From Thalassospira mesophila (GTDB lineage: Bacteria > Pseudomonadota > Alphaproteobacteria > Rhodospirillales > Thalassospiraceae), in contig NZ_JFKA01000001.1 in NCBI RefSeq assembly GCF_002115755.1, positions 310,001-374,000 of the forward strand: a stretch of DNA of 64,000 nucleotides. The letters are read 5' to 3'. Position 1 is the first letter of the stretch, and every line of letters starts with the position of its first letter. The position numbers and the translations under genes were made by a program. A model generated the notes under the pieces. The model worked only from the letters and a program-made list of their open reading frames with translations. It did not search any database and was not told where the DNA came from. Below, piece by piece: positions 1 through 8,082 of this stretch.

Positions 1-124
1 CCGATGTCAGGCCGGGAACAGCACCAAAGAAAGTGCCGATCAAAAAGCCGAGAATCATATAGCCCAGAACGGTTGGGTCGGCCAGGGCGGCAAAGCCCCC
101 CAGAATGTGAAGGGTAAAGTCCAT
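1..124 (-). CDS. tctA: TctA-family large permease subunit, N-terminal fragment (TTT system 1)
   Basis: This is the first 41 codons of a tripartite tricarboxylate transporter large membrane subunit, cut by the left edge of the window. The ATG at 124-122 overlaps the TAA of the upstream tctB by one base (TAATG), the usual coupled arrangement. The translated start contains ADPTVLGYMILGFLIGTFFG followed by AVPGLTS. The hydrophobic helix leading into a G-x-PG motif is the hallmark TctA N-terminus, and it resembles the two complete or near-complete TctA proteins elsewhere in this window. The substrate is inferred only from its neighbours. Confidence 0.85.
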   Translation of the reverse strand, partial: MDFTLHILGGFAALADPTVLGYMILGFLIGTFFGAVPGLTS

Positions 125-609
125 TAGAACATCCCCCAAAATTCGGTATCAAACAATGGCAGGCGAACCTGGAAAATAAGCGCGAACAGGGCATAGAAAA
201 CGGCGGTAATGGCCGCTGTATAGGCAATGCGCTTGAGTGGGCCGGTATCTTCAAGCCCGAAAATATAGAGCAGGGCATAGACATATAGAAATGTCGAAAC
301 CGGGTATCCCAGCGGTTTGAAGGCCAGAATATAAACAGCAGTGGCGACGACAACCTTGAGCGGGGCGGCGAGGTTAAGTTTCTCGCGCGCGGCTTTGTCC
401 GTGTCGTTGCGCATGCCAAGAACGACAAAAGCCAGGGCAATATACATCAGGATGGAAGCCACAACGGGCACAAAGGACGGGCCAACCAGTCCTTCGTCAA
501 ATTGGGCGGTAATTTGCAGGGCGGTGGCAAGATAAATGCTGGTGATAACAAACAGCACGAAAGGCAGGATTAGGCGTCTGTCCCAGCCGCCCGATGAACC
601 GGACTTCAT
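124..609 (-). CDS. tctB: TctB-family small permease subunit (TTT system 1)
   Basis: A 161-residue inner-membrane protein with about four predicted transmembrane segments: residues near 14-32, 45-62, 82-108 and 130-150. It is the small, poorly conserved subunit that works with TctA and the periplasmic TctC in secondary, ion-driven uptake of carboxylates. The assignment rests on size, topology and position between tctC (81 bases upstream) and tctA (one-base overlap). The ligand cannot be read from the sequence. The downstream partner of the same transcription unit, a sugar-acid dehydratase, suggests an aldarate or related carboxylate. Confidence 0.82.
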   Translation of the reverse strand: MKSGSSGGWDRRLILPFVLFVITSIYLATALQITAQFDEGLVGPSFVPVVASILMYIALAFVVLGMRNDTDKAAREKLNLAAPLKVVVATAVYILAFKPLGYPVSTFLYVYALLYIFGLEDTGPLKRIAYTAAITAVFYALFALIFQVRLPLFDTEFWGMF

Positions 610-690
610 TTGGTCGTCTCCGTTTCGACAAGGGTCGTCAAAATGGGGAACGGCGGCCAGTGCGGCCGCCGTCCTTTGATAGGGAAGGGA

Positions 691-1674
691 TTATTTCTTG
701 ATCACGCCCTGGTCAACAAGGGTTTGCATCTGTTTGAACAGAGTTTCCTTGGTGTCATTGGCCCAGTTGGTGACGTCAGCCGTTCCCAGCCAGTTCGGCG
801 CAACGCCAACCTTGGCAACCCAGGTCTGAAATTCGTCGCTATCAAGGGCGGCTTTATAGGCAGCCTCGATTTTGGCAACGACGTCATCGGGGGTTTTTGC
901 CGGGGCAGCAAGCACGATGAAACTGCCGATCTGAAGGTCGATGCCTTCTTCCTTGGCGGTCGGGACGTCTTTATAGGTCGGGTTGCGGCTGTCGGAAAAT
1001 TCGACCAGGCCTTTAACATCGCCCGATTCAATCAGCGACGAGAAATCGCCAAGGCTGGTGGCGGCAACCTGGACTTCTTTTGACAGGATGGCTTCTTTTT
1101 GCGGGGCAGCCCCACCGGGATAGGCGATCAGTTTGAAATCGGTGCCGGTCAGTTTTTCGAACTGCAGCATCGCCAGGTGCAGGCGCGAACCGGTATTTTG
1201 AATGGCAATTTTGATTTTGCCCGGGTTTTCCTTGGCCGCTTTGACCAGGTCCGCAACCGATTTATACGGGGCGTCCGATGCGATGATAAGCGCATCAGGT
1301 TCGCTGGTGACACGCGCAATCAGTTTCAGCTTGTCGAGCTTGTAGGTGGGCAAAAGGCCCTGCCAGGGAACGGTGACGACCGAGTCATAGGTCAGCGAGC
1401 CAAGGGTATATCCGTCCGGGCGGGCCTTCATGACTTCGAGAACGCCGGTGGCGCTGACGCCGCCTTCGATGTTTTCGGCATAGATCGATGTGCCAAGTTC
1501 TTTTTCAGCAATGGTGCTGAGCTTGCGCACGATACCGTCGGTGCCGCCGCCAGCGCCCCACGGAATAATCATACGAATATCTTTGTTGGGATAGTCAGCG
1601 GCAAATGAAGACGTTGAAAAGGCAGTCGCAGCCAGAACGCCGATTGCGGCGATTTTAATCAAACGATTGATCAT
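691..1674 (-). CDS. tctC: TctC/Bug-family periplasmic solute-binding protein (TTT system 1)
   Basis: A 327-residue extracytoplasmic binding receptor of the Bug/TctC family. A classic signal peptide ends near residue 25 (SFAADYPNK). Bug-family marks include the PNKDIRMIIPWGAGGGTD segment near residues 29-46, which starts the mature protein, and the APAKTPDDVV stretch near residue 255. The start is supported by a near-perfect ribosome binding site, AAGGAGGAAACG, directly before the ATG. It delivers a carboxylate ligand to TctA/TctB, encoded immediately downstream. Its location 201 bases after a 5-dehydro-4-deoxyglucarate dehydratase makes glucarate, galactarate or a related acid a plausible ligand; this is inference. 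Confidence 0.9.
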   Translation of the reverse strand: MINRLIKIAAIGVLAATAFSTSSFAADYPNKDIRMIIPWGAGGGTDGIVRKLSTIAEKELGTSIYAENIEGGVSATGVLEVMKARPDGYTLGSLTYDSVVTVPWQGLLPTYKLDKLKLIARVTSEPDALIIASDAPYKSVADLVKAAKENPGKIKIAIQNTGSRLHLAMLQFEKLTGTDFKLIAYPGGAAPQKEAILSKEVQVAATSLGDFSSLIESGDVKGLVEFSDSRNPTYKDVPTAKEEGIDLQIGSFIVLAAPAKTPDDVVAKIEAAYKAALDSDEFQTWVAKVGVAPNWLGTADVTNWANDTKETLFKQMQTLVDQGVIKK

Positions 1675-1875
1675 CGTTTCCTCCTTGATGGGTCTCGTTT
1701 CAGACGTGGGTCCGGGATGTTGCTTTTATCATTCATGGAGTGTGCCATGTGGCCGGGGTAGCGGGGGCAGAAAATGCCAATCTGGCAGTCTGCCCCAAAC
1801 TCATCTTATCTATGCTTGTCAGACAACATAATATTTCGCAAGTCCAATATCATGTTTTCCGGTCCTTTCGCCAAT

Positions 1876-2790
1876 TCAGCTGTTTTTGGCGATCAGGTCT
1901 TGCAGCAATTTATATTCATCGGGGCGAAGGTCGCACAAAGGCGCACGCACCGGGCCCGGATCGCGACCAATGGCTTTTAGGCCGGCCTTGACGATGGAAA
2001 CGGCGTAGCCGCGTTTTGCGCCGAGGTCGCGAATGGCAACATAGGGGTAAAAGAAGTTTTCCAGCAGCGATTTGACGGTTGCTGCATCGTCGCTGGTGAC
2101 AGCGGAATAGAACTTTTGCGCCAGTTCCGGCATGAAGTTAAACACAGCCGACGAATAAGTGGTCATGCCAATGGCCTTGTAGCCTTGGGCATAAACTTCG
2201 GCGGTGGGCATGCCGCCAATATAGGTTAAACGGTCGCCCATTTTGATGCATACGCGCGACACCAGGTCGATATCGCCGGCACCATCCTTAAAACCAATCA
2301 GGTTCGGGCAGACGTCGCACAGTTTTGCCAGTGTGTCGGGGGTGACAATGCTGTTATCGCGGTTATAGACAATTACGCCGATATCAACGGCGTCGCAAAC
2401 CGCGCGAATATGGTTAAACAGGCCTTCCTGATCGCCACCAACCAGATAATGGGGCAGCAGCAAAATGCCATCGGCCCCGGCATCCTGCGCCGCACGGGCC
2501 AGTTTCGGGGCAATGCCCGCACCATAACCGCAGCCAGACAGGATCGGGGTATTGCCAGCTTCGGCTTTGGCGGCGCGGACAACATTTACCACTTCTTCGG
2601 GTGAAAGCGAGAAAAATTCGCCCGTGCCGCCCGCGGCAAACAGGGCCGCTGCGCCAAAGCCTGACTGCCAGGCAACCTGTTCACGGTAGCGGCCTTCGTT
2701 AAAGCTGTAATCGTCGTTAAAGACGGTTGTCGGGAAGGAGAGCAGGCCCGAGGCCAGTGCCTTTTTCAGATCATTTGGGGTCATGGTCAT
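1876..2790 (-). CDS. kdgD: 5-dehydro-4-deoxyglucarate dehydratase (KdgD, DapA superfamily)
   Basis: A 304-residue class I aldolase-like TIM barrel. It converts 5-dehydro-4-deoxy-D-glucarate to 2,5-dioxopentanoate (alpha-ketoglutarate semialdehyde), water and CO2, the penultimate step of the glucarate/galactarate oxidative route. Visible marks are the GGTGEF loop (residues 54-59), Tyr142 in VYNRDN and the Schiff-base Lys168 in IGFKDGAGD. The length matches the roughly 300-residue family norm, and FFSLSPEEV follows GGTGE as in KdgD rather than DapA. It is the first gene of a probable operon with tctCBA. A 2,5-dioxovalerate dehydrogenase that would use its product lies near 57 kb. N-acetylneuraminate lyase or DapA is less likely. 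Confidence 0.88.
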   Translation of the reverse strand: MTMTPNDLKKALASGLLSFPTTVFNDDYSFNEGRYREQVAWQSGFGAAALFAAGGTGEFFSLSPEEVVNVVRAAKAEAGNTPILSGCGYGAGIAPKLARAAQDAGADGILLLPHYLVGGDQEGLFNHIRAVCDAVDIGVIVYNRDNSIVTPDTLAKLCDVCPNLIGFKDGAGDIDLVSRVCIKMGDRLTYIGGMPTAEVYAQGYKAIGMTTYSSAVFNFMPELAQKFYSAVTSDDAATVKSLLENFFYPYVAIRDLGAKRGYAVSIVKAGLKAIGRDPGPVRAPLCDLRPDEYKLLQDLIAKNS

Positions 2791-3231
2791 TTCTCTTTGA
2801 AGGTGTACTCGTGCCTGATCGGTTTGCCAAGCCAGGGCCGCACCGTAAAATAGGTGATATGTATCGTCAATAACATAATATGAATTATTGCATTAAACAG
2901 GCGAATATCAAGTGCCATCAAAGGGCTGTTTTGAGGGCAAAACAGGGTGAATTTGGCACGATTTTGCCCAAATACAGGCAAATTTGACGTGCTCTGAGGC
3001 AGGAATATAAATTGATGTGATGAATATTATGCCACATTTTCGATAATCTGAAACCCGGGGACCTTAAGGGCGGAAAAAGCAACCCGCATGATTGAATGAA
3101 ATTTAAATTTGTGACTGGATTCGACGGGATCAGATTCATAGGATGCTGACATTAAGATTTACCGTCCGTCTGAACTGTTTCATCGCATTCGGTGATTGGG
3201 TGTGCCAGAAGCCTTGCAAAAGCGAGTTTGA
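2791..3231. other. Divergent intergenic region, 441 bases
   Basis: This stretch separates minus-strand kdgD from the plus-strand SH3 gene. It is AT-rich near 2850-2900, where the candidate kdgD promoter lies. Short open frames here have no recognisable protein features. No terminator, tRNA or strong hairpin was seen. Confidence 0.5.
2842..2870 (-). promoter_or_regulatory. Candidate promoter of kdgD
   Basis: On the minus strand TTGACG (2870-2865) and TACGGT (2847-2842) are separated by exactly 17 bases, 52 bases before the kdgD start codon. The -35 is close to consensus and the -10 is weak, which would suit an activated or repressed promoter. Just upstream, around 2874-2884, lies the near-palindrome CATAATATG. 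A related string, ACATAATATT, occurs near 1824-1833 between kdgD and tctC. Both are only candidate operators. Confidence 0.35.
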
Positions 3232-4116
3232 ATGAAAAAGCTGTTTATCGGAGTTATTGTTCTCGGGGTCATTGCCTTGGGCGTGTGGCTGTTTTGGGCC
3301 CAGCAAAAGGCAGAACAGCAAAAAACGGCCGACCGGTTTCGTCCGTCGCCAGCACAGCTTTATGCGGGTATCTCTGATCGTATTTCGCCGGTATTCGACA
3401 TGCATGGCTATAAAGTTGCCATGCTGGTGCCCGGGGACAGGACTGACGAGGATCGATGGGTTTTTCGCGGAACGGCGCGCAGCGGTAATTTGTCACCGGC
3501 CTATTATGGGCAGGTCGAATATATTTGTGCGGCGCACGCTGAAACCACTACCGATTGCTGGAAACTGCGCGAGCTTGTCGTGGATGGCCGCCCGCTTGAG
3601 ATATCGGAAATCGGCCTGCCAGAGGATGGCGCGAAACCCGACGACAAAACAGCGACGGAAACACGCGAATCACAGGCACTTGGCATGAACAATGCCCTTG
3701 ATACCGAAGATGACGCGAAAAATCCCGATTTTGCGCAGCCCTTCGCGCAAGGTGCTGTGACGGGCGATGCGACAGCGACCAGCGATCCCGCAGATGACGA
3801 TAAAAACAGCGCGGATGCGTCGTCAGAACAAGGCAATATGCCTGCTTCTGAAGCTAGCGCAGATAAAACATCCGAGCCCGCCGCCCCGGCTCAGGCTGGC
3901 GCACAAGTTTCCGGTGAGGTCTGGCGGACGACGTCTAACAATGTTAATGCCCGGATGGGCCCGGGTACGGATTATGAAGTTGCCTTTGCAATGCCCAGCA
4001 CAACAGCAATGAGTTTGTTAGAGCAGAAAAATGGCTGGGGCCGGTTTTCCTATCAGGGGCCGGACGGTAAAACCTATCGGGTCTGGATTTACATGTCTTT
4101 GGTGGCCAAGGATTAA
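3232..4116 (+). CDS. Membrane-anchored protein with C-terminal bacterial SH3 domain
   Basis: A 294-residue protein of unknown specific function. Residues 4-22 form one hydrophobic anchor (IGVIVLGVIALGVWLF), so the bulk is probably periplasmic. Residues 25-130 are a small uncharacterised domain with two cysteines (YICAAH, TTDCWK) that could form a disulfide. Residues 135-225 are a low-complexity Ala/Asp/Ser/Glu linker. Residues 228-294 are an SH3b domain: VNARMGPGTDYEV, then KNGWGRFSYQG and VWIYMSLV. Such domains usually bind peptidoglycan or act as periplasmic adaptors. The ribosome binding site is weak (GCGAG). The next gene on the same strand is 181 bases away, so shared transcription is uncertain. 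Confidence 0.8.
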   Translation: MKKLFIGVIVLGVIALGVWLFWAQQKAEQQKTADRFRPSPAQLYAGISDRISPVFDMHGYKVAMLVPGDRTDEDRWVFRGTARSGNLSPAYYGQVEYICAAHAETTTDCWKLRELVVDGRPLEISEIGLPEDGAKPDDKTATETRESQALGMNNALDTEDDAKNPDFAQPFAQGAVTGDATATSDPADDDKNSADASSEQGNMPASEASADKTSEPAAPAQAGAQVSGEVWRTTSNNVNARMGPGTDYEVAFAMPSTTAMSLLEQKNGWGRFSYQGPDGKTYRVWIYMSLVAKD

Positions 4117-4297
4117 AAGAAACATACTTTAGGCGCAACATTGCCCCGACCAAAGATTTGATAATCTTATTGCGGATCGGGATGGTGTTTGGCGCCAGCG
4201 GCCTGTTGTTTAGACAAACCGGCATGTTCGGTGGAGCCAGTAACGTTATAAATCTTTCTGTGGCGCAAATGCGCCCGGAATAACAAGGGACGTCGCT

Positions 4298-5074
4298 ATG
4301 TTTGGGTGGTTCGGCAAAAAGAAGACGCCGACACAATCGGTTCGCAAGGCTGTGACATTTGATGAGGCAGCAATTCCCGATAATGTTGTTGTTTATGCGA
4401 TTGGTGACATTCATGGGCGTGCTGATTTGCTGGAACGGAAACTGGCAAAAATTCGCGATGACGAGGTGGCTGTTTCACAGCAAAAAACGGTGATTTACCT
4501 TGGCGATCTTGTCGACCGGGGTTTGCAAAGCAAACACGTGATTGATCTGATTTTAGCGCATCAGGATAGCGCGTTGCAGCAGGTCTGGTTGATGGGGAAC
4601 CATGAGGAATTTATGTTCAAATTTCTCGATGACCCGGAAAATAACCTGGAATGGTGGGGCTATGGCGGTGCAGAAACGTTGCTGAGTTACAATGTGTCGG
4701 TCGCACCGGGGGCCTTTAATGGCAAAAAGGCGGTTAAAGCGTCACAAGATTTACAAAGTGCAATGGCCGATGCCGGGCATGAGCCGTTTTTACGGGGGTT
4801 TCGCGACAGTTTTGAAGTGGGCGATTATCTTTTCGTGCATGCCGGAATTGACCCGGAGCGTCCGTTTGCAGACCAGGGACCGGAAACCTTGCGCTGGATT
4901 CGCGAACCTTTTTTAAGCCATGCATCGCCGCTAGCACGGGTGGTTGTGCATGGTCATACTGTGGTCGAAGAACCGGTTATAAGGGTTAACCGGGTGGGGA
5001 TTGATACCGGGGCCTATTATTCCGGCAATCTCACCTGTCTTCGGCTGGAAAAGACCGGATATCGGTTTTTGTGA
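4298..5074 (+). CDS. Calcineurin-like metallophosphoesterase (PPP-type serine/threonine phosphatase)
   Basis: A 258-residue soluble phosphoesterase with the full PPP metal-binding signature: GDIHGRADLLE (about residues 33-43), GDLVDRG (68-74), GNHEEFM (102-108), HAGIDP (182-187) and VHGHTVVEEP (217-226). All Asp, His and Asn ligands are present, so it should be an active di-metal enzyme. It resembles bacterial PrpA/PrpB or lambda-type phosphatases that act on phosphoproteins or on diadenosine polyphosphate. AAGGGACG upstream of the ATG is a good ribosome binding site. It is followed 45 bases later by a strong bidirectional terminator, so it ends its transcription unit. Substrate not determinable from sequence. 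Confidence 0.88.
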   Translation: MFGWFGKKKTPTQSVRKAVTFDEAAIPDNVVVYAIGDIHGRADLLERKLAKIRDDEVAVSQQKTVIYLGDLVDRGLQSKHVIDLILAHQDSALQQVWLMGNHEEFMFKFLDDPENNLEWWGYGGAETLLSYNVSVAPGAFNGKKAVKASQDLQSAMADAGHEPFLRGFRDSFEVGDYLFVHAGIDPERPFADQGPETLRWIREPFLSHASPLARVVVHGHTVVEEPVIRVNRVGIDTGAYYSGNLTCLRLEKTGYRFL

Positions 5075-5119
5075 TCGTATTTGCCAATACCCCCGGTGGA
5101 AATTGTCGGGCCGCTACTG

Positions 5120-5148
5120 AAAAAGACCGGCGATGTGCCGGTCTTTTT
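5120..5148. terminator. Bidirectional intrinsic terminator
   Basis: A perfect stem AAAAAGACCGGC / GCCGGTCTTTTT with loop GATGT. It sits between the convergent phosphatase gene (plus, ends 5074) and the GumB/Wza-like exporter gene (minus, ends 5177). A-run and T-run on either side allow termination in both directions. Confidence 0.9.
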
Positions 5149-5176
5149 AATTTTGGAATATGCCGGTTCGATCGGT

Positions 5177-5710
5177 TTAAAAGAACCGTTCTTCAACCCT
5201 GACAATGTCACCTGGCAGAACAATTGTTTCCGGTGTGGCTTTTTCCGGTTGTCGGCTTTCGTCACCGCCGCGAATGATCAGAATGTCGCTTTTGTCAGCC
5301 CGGTAGGTAAAGCCACCGCCCAGGGCAACGGCATTTAACACGCTCATGCCATTGACGAAGGGATAGCTTCCGGGTTCCTTGACTTCACCCAGAATATAAA
5401 ACGGGCGATAATTGAGGACTTCGACATTGACTTTGGGGTCAACCAGATAGCCTTCCTTTAGTTTGGCTTCGATATCGGTGCCAAGAGTCCGCAGGGTTTT
5501 TCCATCGGCTGATACTGTGCCAATCAGCGGCAGAGAGAGTTGCCCCTCGCCCGAGACTTCAAATTCGCCCGATAAATCGGGCTCGCCAAAGACGGTAATC
5601 CGAACTTTGTCACCAGATCCCAGCGTATAAACCGGTTGCGCCGCATATGCCGAACCGATGGCATAAAACGACATGATCAAAGCGAAGATGAGTCCACATA
5701 ATTTACGCAT
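5177..5710 (-). CDS. GumB/Wza-type polysaccharide export protein (Poly_export plus SLBB)
   Basis: A 177-residue periplasmic/outer-membrane exporter. A signal peptide (RKLCGLIFALIMSFYAIGSA) precedes YTLGSGDKVRITVFGEPDLS, the classical polysaccharide export domain start. The second half (VNVEVLNYRPFYILGEVKEP, then GSYPF) is an SLBB domain. No lipobox is seen: the mature protein starts AAQPVYTLG. The size is close to GumB of the xanthan system and much shorter than E. coli Wza (about 380), so it probably lacks the membrane-spanning helix barrel and may need the beta-barrel protein encoded just upstream. Start taken at the ATG at 5710; an in-frame TTG at 5725 is possible. It is last in the export-arm transcription unit. 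Confidence 0.88.
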   Translation of the reverse strand: MRKLCGLIFALIMSFYAIGSAYAAQPVYTLGSGDKVRITVFGEPDLSGEFEVSGEGQLSLPLIGTVSADGKTLRTLGTDIEAKLKEGYLVDPKVNVEVLNYRPFYILGEVKEPGSYPFVNGMSVLNAVALGGGFTYRADKSDILIIRGGDESRQPEKATPETIVLPGDIVRVEERFF

Positions 5711-5730
5711 AACCAACCTGTTCAATAGAA

Positions 5731-5757
5731 ATCCCTTCGGGGGGTACCCGAAGGGAT
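5731..5757 (-). other. Strong intercistronic hairpin
   Basis: An 11-base perfect stem ATCCCTTCGGG / CCCGAAGGGAT with a 5-base loop. It lies in the 89 bases between the beta-barrel gene and the export gene, both on the minus strand. Only a weak T-rich tail (TTCTATTG) follows, so it may be a partial terminator or an mRNA-stabilising element that sets their ratio. Confidence 0.7.
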
Positions 5758-5799
5758 CATAACATTATCAGCACGAATGAGGAACGGTATCACGACCAA

Positions 5800-7056
5800 T
5801 TAGAACTGGCCGCCAACCTTAACCATAATGACGTTCTGGTCATATTCGTTGATGGCGGCGTTTGAATCACGGGTTTCGTGGCTCAGTTTGACGCCGGTAT
5901 AAAGATTGCGATTAAGTTTGTAATCCGCACCAACAGAATAGGTGTATTTGTCGTCTTCGCGGGTAATACCCTGATAATCAGAGTTATAATATTTGGCATC
6001 CGCGTTCAGGATCAGGTTGCGCAGCAATTCGTGGTCAACGCCAACCCCGACAGCGGTGCCGATGGTTGAAGACGCACCAGAAGTGGTGGTTTCATTGATG
6101 GTCCGCGATGCGCTACCACGCAATGTCGTCAGTTCGGTGATGTTCCAGCGAACACGGGCATCAGCAGAATAACCATCAACGTCATCAAGCGTCTGATCGT
6201 CGTAATCCTGTTCCATCCAGCCCACGGCAAGGTCGGCCCGGATCAGGCGATCAAGATCAATGGCGATACCGGCAAGAACTTTGTAACCATTGGAATCACG
6301 GTTTACGCCGCCATCATCGACCTGCGAATCGTAATCACGTTCATTGACCGAGCTTTTGATGTAGGCTTCGTAACCGGTCTGGATTTCGTAACCAAAGCGA
6401 ACTTCGCCTTTGGTTTCGGTCCGGTCACGGTCATCATTGTTATCAGTGCCGCCACCAATGGTCGCGTTGTCATCATAATTGTAGTCATCAACCGTGCCGG
6501 TTAGACCAACACTGAAACGGTTTGGTTTGTAAGTGCCGCCCAGAACGCCGGTCATTTTGTCATATTCAACCGGTTCTTTGGCATCGGTTGACACATCATC
6601 GCCGCCGCGATCTTCATGCAGGTGCTGCAGGCGGGCATCGCCGTTAAATTTCAACGCTTCGGTGGCATCGGCGCGGCCGGTTGCGCGCAGATTATAATCG
6701 GTATAATCGTTGTCGCTGGTGTCGGCATAGATACCAAATTCAGATGAAGCTTCGAATTGCAGGAAATGACGGTTCCAGTTCGAACGCAACTGCAGGCCCG
6801 GCGAGATTTTGGTGATGTAATCGTCGGTTTCGTTGGTGTTCGATTTATAGATATTGTCGTTATATTCTTCTGCGGCTTCAACCTTTGGATACAGAACGAA
6901 TGAGCCAAGCGTAATGCCTTTGGCTTCGTACCCTTCCGGTGTGCGTTCGGTAACGGCCTTGTCAGGGCTTACCTGTTCCTGTGCCGCTGCGGGAAATGCT
7001 ACCGCCAATGCGCTGACTGCTACAGATGCGAGCAGTCCCCCTTTAAGAAATTTCAC
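5800..7056 (-). CDS. EPS-locus outer-membrane beta-barrel protein (BBP2-like)
   Basis: A 418-residue outer-membrane protein. The signal peptide ends near residue 25 (FPAAAQEQ). The remainder is alternating polar/aromatic beta strands with many Asp/Asn/Tyr turns, such as GYEIQTGYEAYIKSSVNERD. The chain ends in VIMVKVGGQF, a terminal aromatic residue typical of barrel proteins recognised by BamA. It resembles the barrel proteins found in EpsL-type exopolysaccharide operons. It is probably the outer-membrane pore or partner for the short GumB-like exporter encoded next. Spacing is 51 bases from the upstream alanine-rich gene, so all three are likely co-transcribed. Strand number and pore role are inferred. 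Confidence 0.82.
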   Translation of the reverse strand: MKFLKGGLLASVAVSALAVAFPAAAQEQVSPDKAVTERTPEGYEAKGITLGSFVLYPKVEAAEEYNDNIYKSNTNETDDYITKISPGLQLRSNWNRHFLQFEASSEFGIYADTSDNDYTDYNLRATGRADATEALKFNGDARLQHLHEDRGGDDVSTDAKEPVEYDKMTGVLGGTYKPNRFSVGLTGTVDDYNYDDNATIGGGTDNNDDRDRTETKGEVRFGYEIQTGYEAYIKSSVNERDYDSQVDDGGVNRDSNGYKVLAGIAIDLDRLIRADLAVGWMEQDYDDQTLDDVDGYSADARVRWNITELTTLRGSASRTINETTTSGASSTIGTAVGVGVDHELLRNLILNADAKYYNSDYQGITREDDKYTYSVGADYKLNRNLYTGVKLSHETRDSNAAINEYDQNVIMVKVGGQF

Positions 7057-7107
7057 GTTGTATCCCCTTATAAACTTCTTGCGTTCAATACTTGCAGGAC
7101 AGCCAAA

Positions 7108-8082
7108 CTAGCCCTGGTTCTGAGGCTGATTCTGGCTCGCATTGTTTTGGCTTTCACTATCTTGTGTCGGTTCGGTGGTGGTATCATCAACGCCACCAGT
7201 CTCGCCGGCATCGCCGCCGGTCTGCTGATTGTTGGCAGCAACTTCGGCGCTGGTCTCTGCCTGTTGATTGGCGGTACTTGCAGCCTCGGCATCATTTTGT
7301 GCTGTCTGAACCGTTTGTGCTGACTGGTTCACAATTTGTTCAACCAGCCGACCCATCGTCGCACCCGCAGCCTGGGTCGCAACGTTTGCAGGAAATATGT
7401 TTATTGCACTTGAAACAGCCCGAATAACGTCCACGTTGTTGGCACCTGAGCTTCTGGCGGATACCGCGGCGATTAGTCCCGGCGTGGCGGTTGATCCGCT
7501 TGCGGCGGCCTGAACGGCAACCGAGCTGGCAATCTGACTGGCGGCTTGCGGGTTTGCCCGCGAAACAGAAGCGGCAATGTAAAGGGCGCTATTAGGCGAT
7601 GCTTTGGTCGCGGCGGCGGCAATGGCAGCAGGCGAGGTTGTGCTTGCTGTGCCGGTTGCGGCCGCAGATTTTTGGGATGCTGTTGTCACAGAAACCGCAA
7701 TTTGCGCGGCCGCGGTCGGAACCGCCGTGACCACAGAACCGGTAACTGCTTCGGCAGAAGTCGGAACGGCGGTGACAACCGAAGCTGCAATTGTGCTGGC
7801 AGAGTCAGGGGCGGCTGCGGCGGCAGCACTTGCAACTTGTGCAGCGGCATTCGGGTTTGCTTTTGCGGCGGCTGCGGCAATGGTGGCAGCAGCACCCGGG
7901 TTGGCCAGAACCAGGGTGCGCACGGCGGCTGCCAGGCCTTCCGGTGTTGCTTTGGCGGCATCAAGTGTTGCGGCCATTGATGGCGTGATCGCGGCGGATT
8001 GGGCAAATGCTATGCCGCATGCGCCAAATAACAGGCCACCTGTTAATGCAGTGACTGCTGCAAATTTGCTCATCATCTTCAT
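7108..8082 (-). CDS. Secreted alanine-rich protein with 15-residue tandem repeats
   Basis: A 324-residue exported protein with no family I recognise. A signal peptide ends at about residue 28 (GIAFAQ). From residue 44 to 189 the sequence falls into nine exact 15-residue units plus one 11-residue unit. Examples are KANPNAAAQVASAAA, TAVPTAAAQIAVSVT and RANPQAASQIASSVA, giving the pattern x-A-x-P-x-x-A-x-x-I/V-A-x-x-V/A-x. Each unit would be a short helix capped by proline. The tail (250-324) is Gln/Asn/Asp/Thr-rich and probably disordered. Start placed at the ATG at 8082 because the signal peptide begins there and AAAGGGAG lies upstream; a longer frame to 8346 lacks support. It precedes the barrel and export genes, so a role in EPS secretion or matrix is inferred. 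Confidence 0.8.
   Translation of the reverse strand: MKMMSKFAAVTALTGGLLFGACGIAFAQSAAITPSMAATLDAAKATPEGLAAAVRTLVLANPGAAATIAAAAAKANPNAAAQVASAAAAAAPDSASTIAASVVTAVPTSAEAVTGSVVTAVPTAAAQIAVSVTTASQKSAAATGTASTTSPAAIAAAATKASPNSALYIAASVSRANPQAASQIASSVAVQAAASGSTATPGLIAAVSARSSGANNVDVIRAVSSAINIFPANVATQAAGATMGRLVEQIVNQSAQTVQTAQNDAEAASTANQQAETSAEVAANNQQTGGDAGETGGVDDTTTEPTQDSESQNNASQNQPQNQG
7516..7953 (-). repeat. Coding tandem repeat, 45-base period (15 codons)
   Basis: This is the DNA for residues 44-189 of the alanine-rich protein. Ten consecutive units share register, nine of 45 bases and one of 33. Nucleotide identity between units is limited, so the repeat is conserved mainly at protein level. This suggests old duplication under selection rather than recent slippage. 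Confidence 0.8.
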
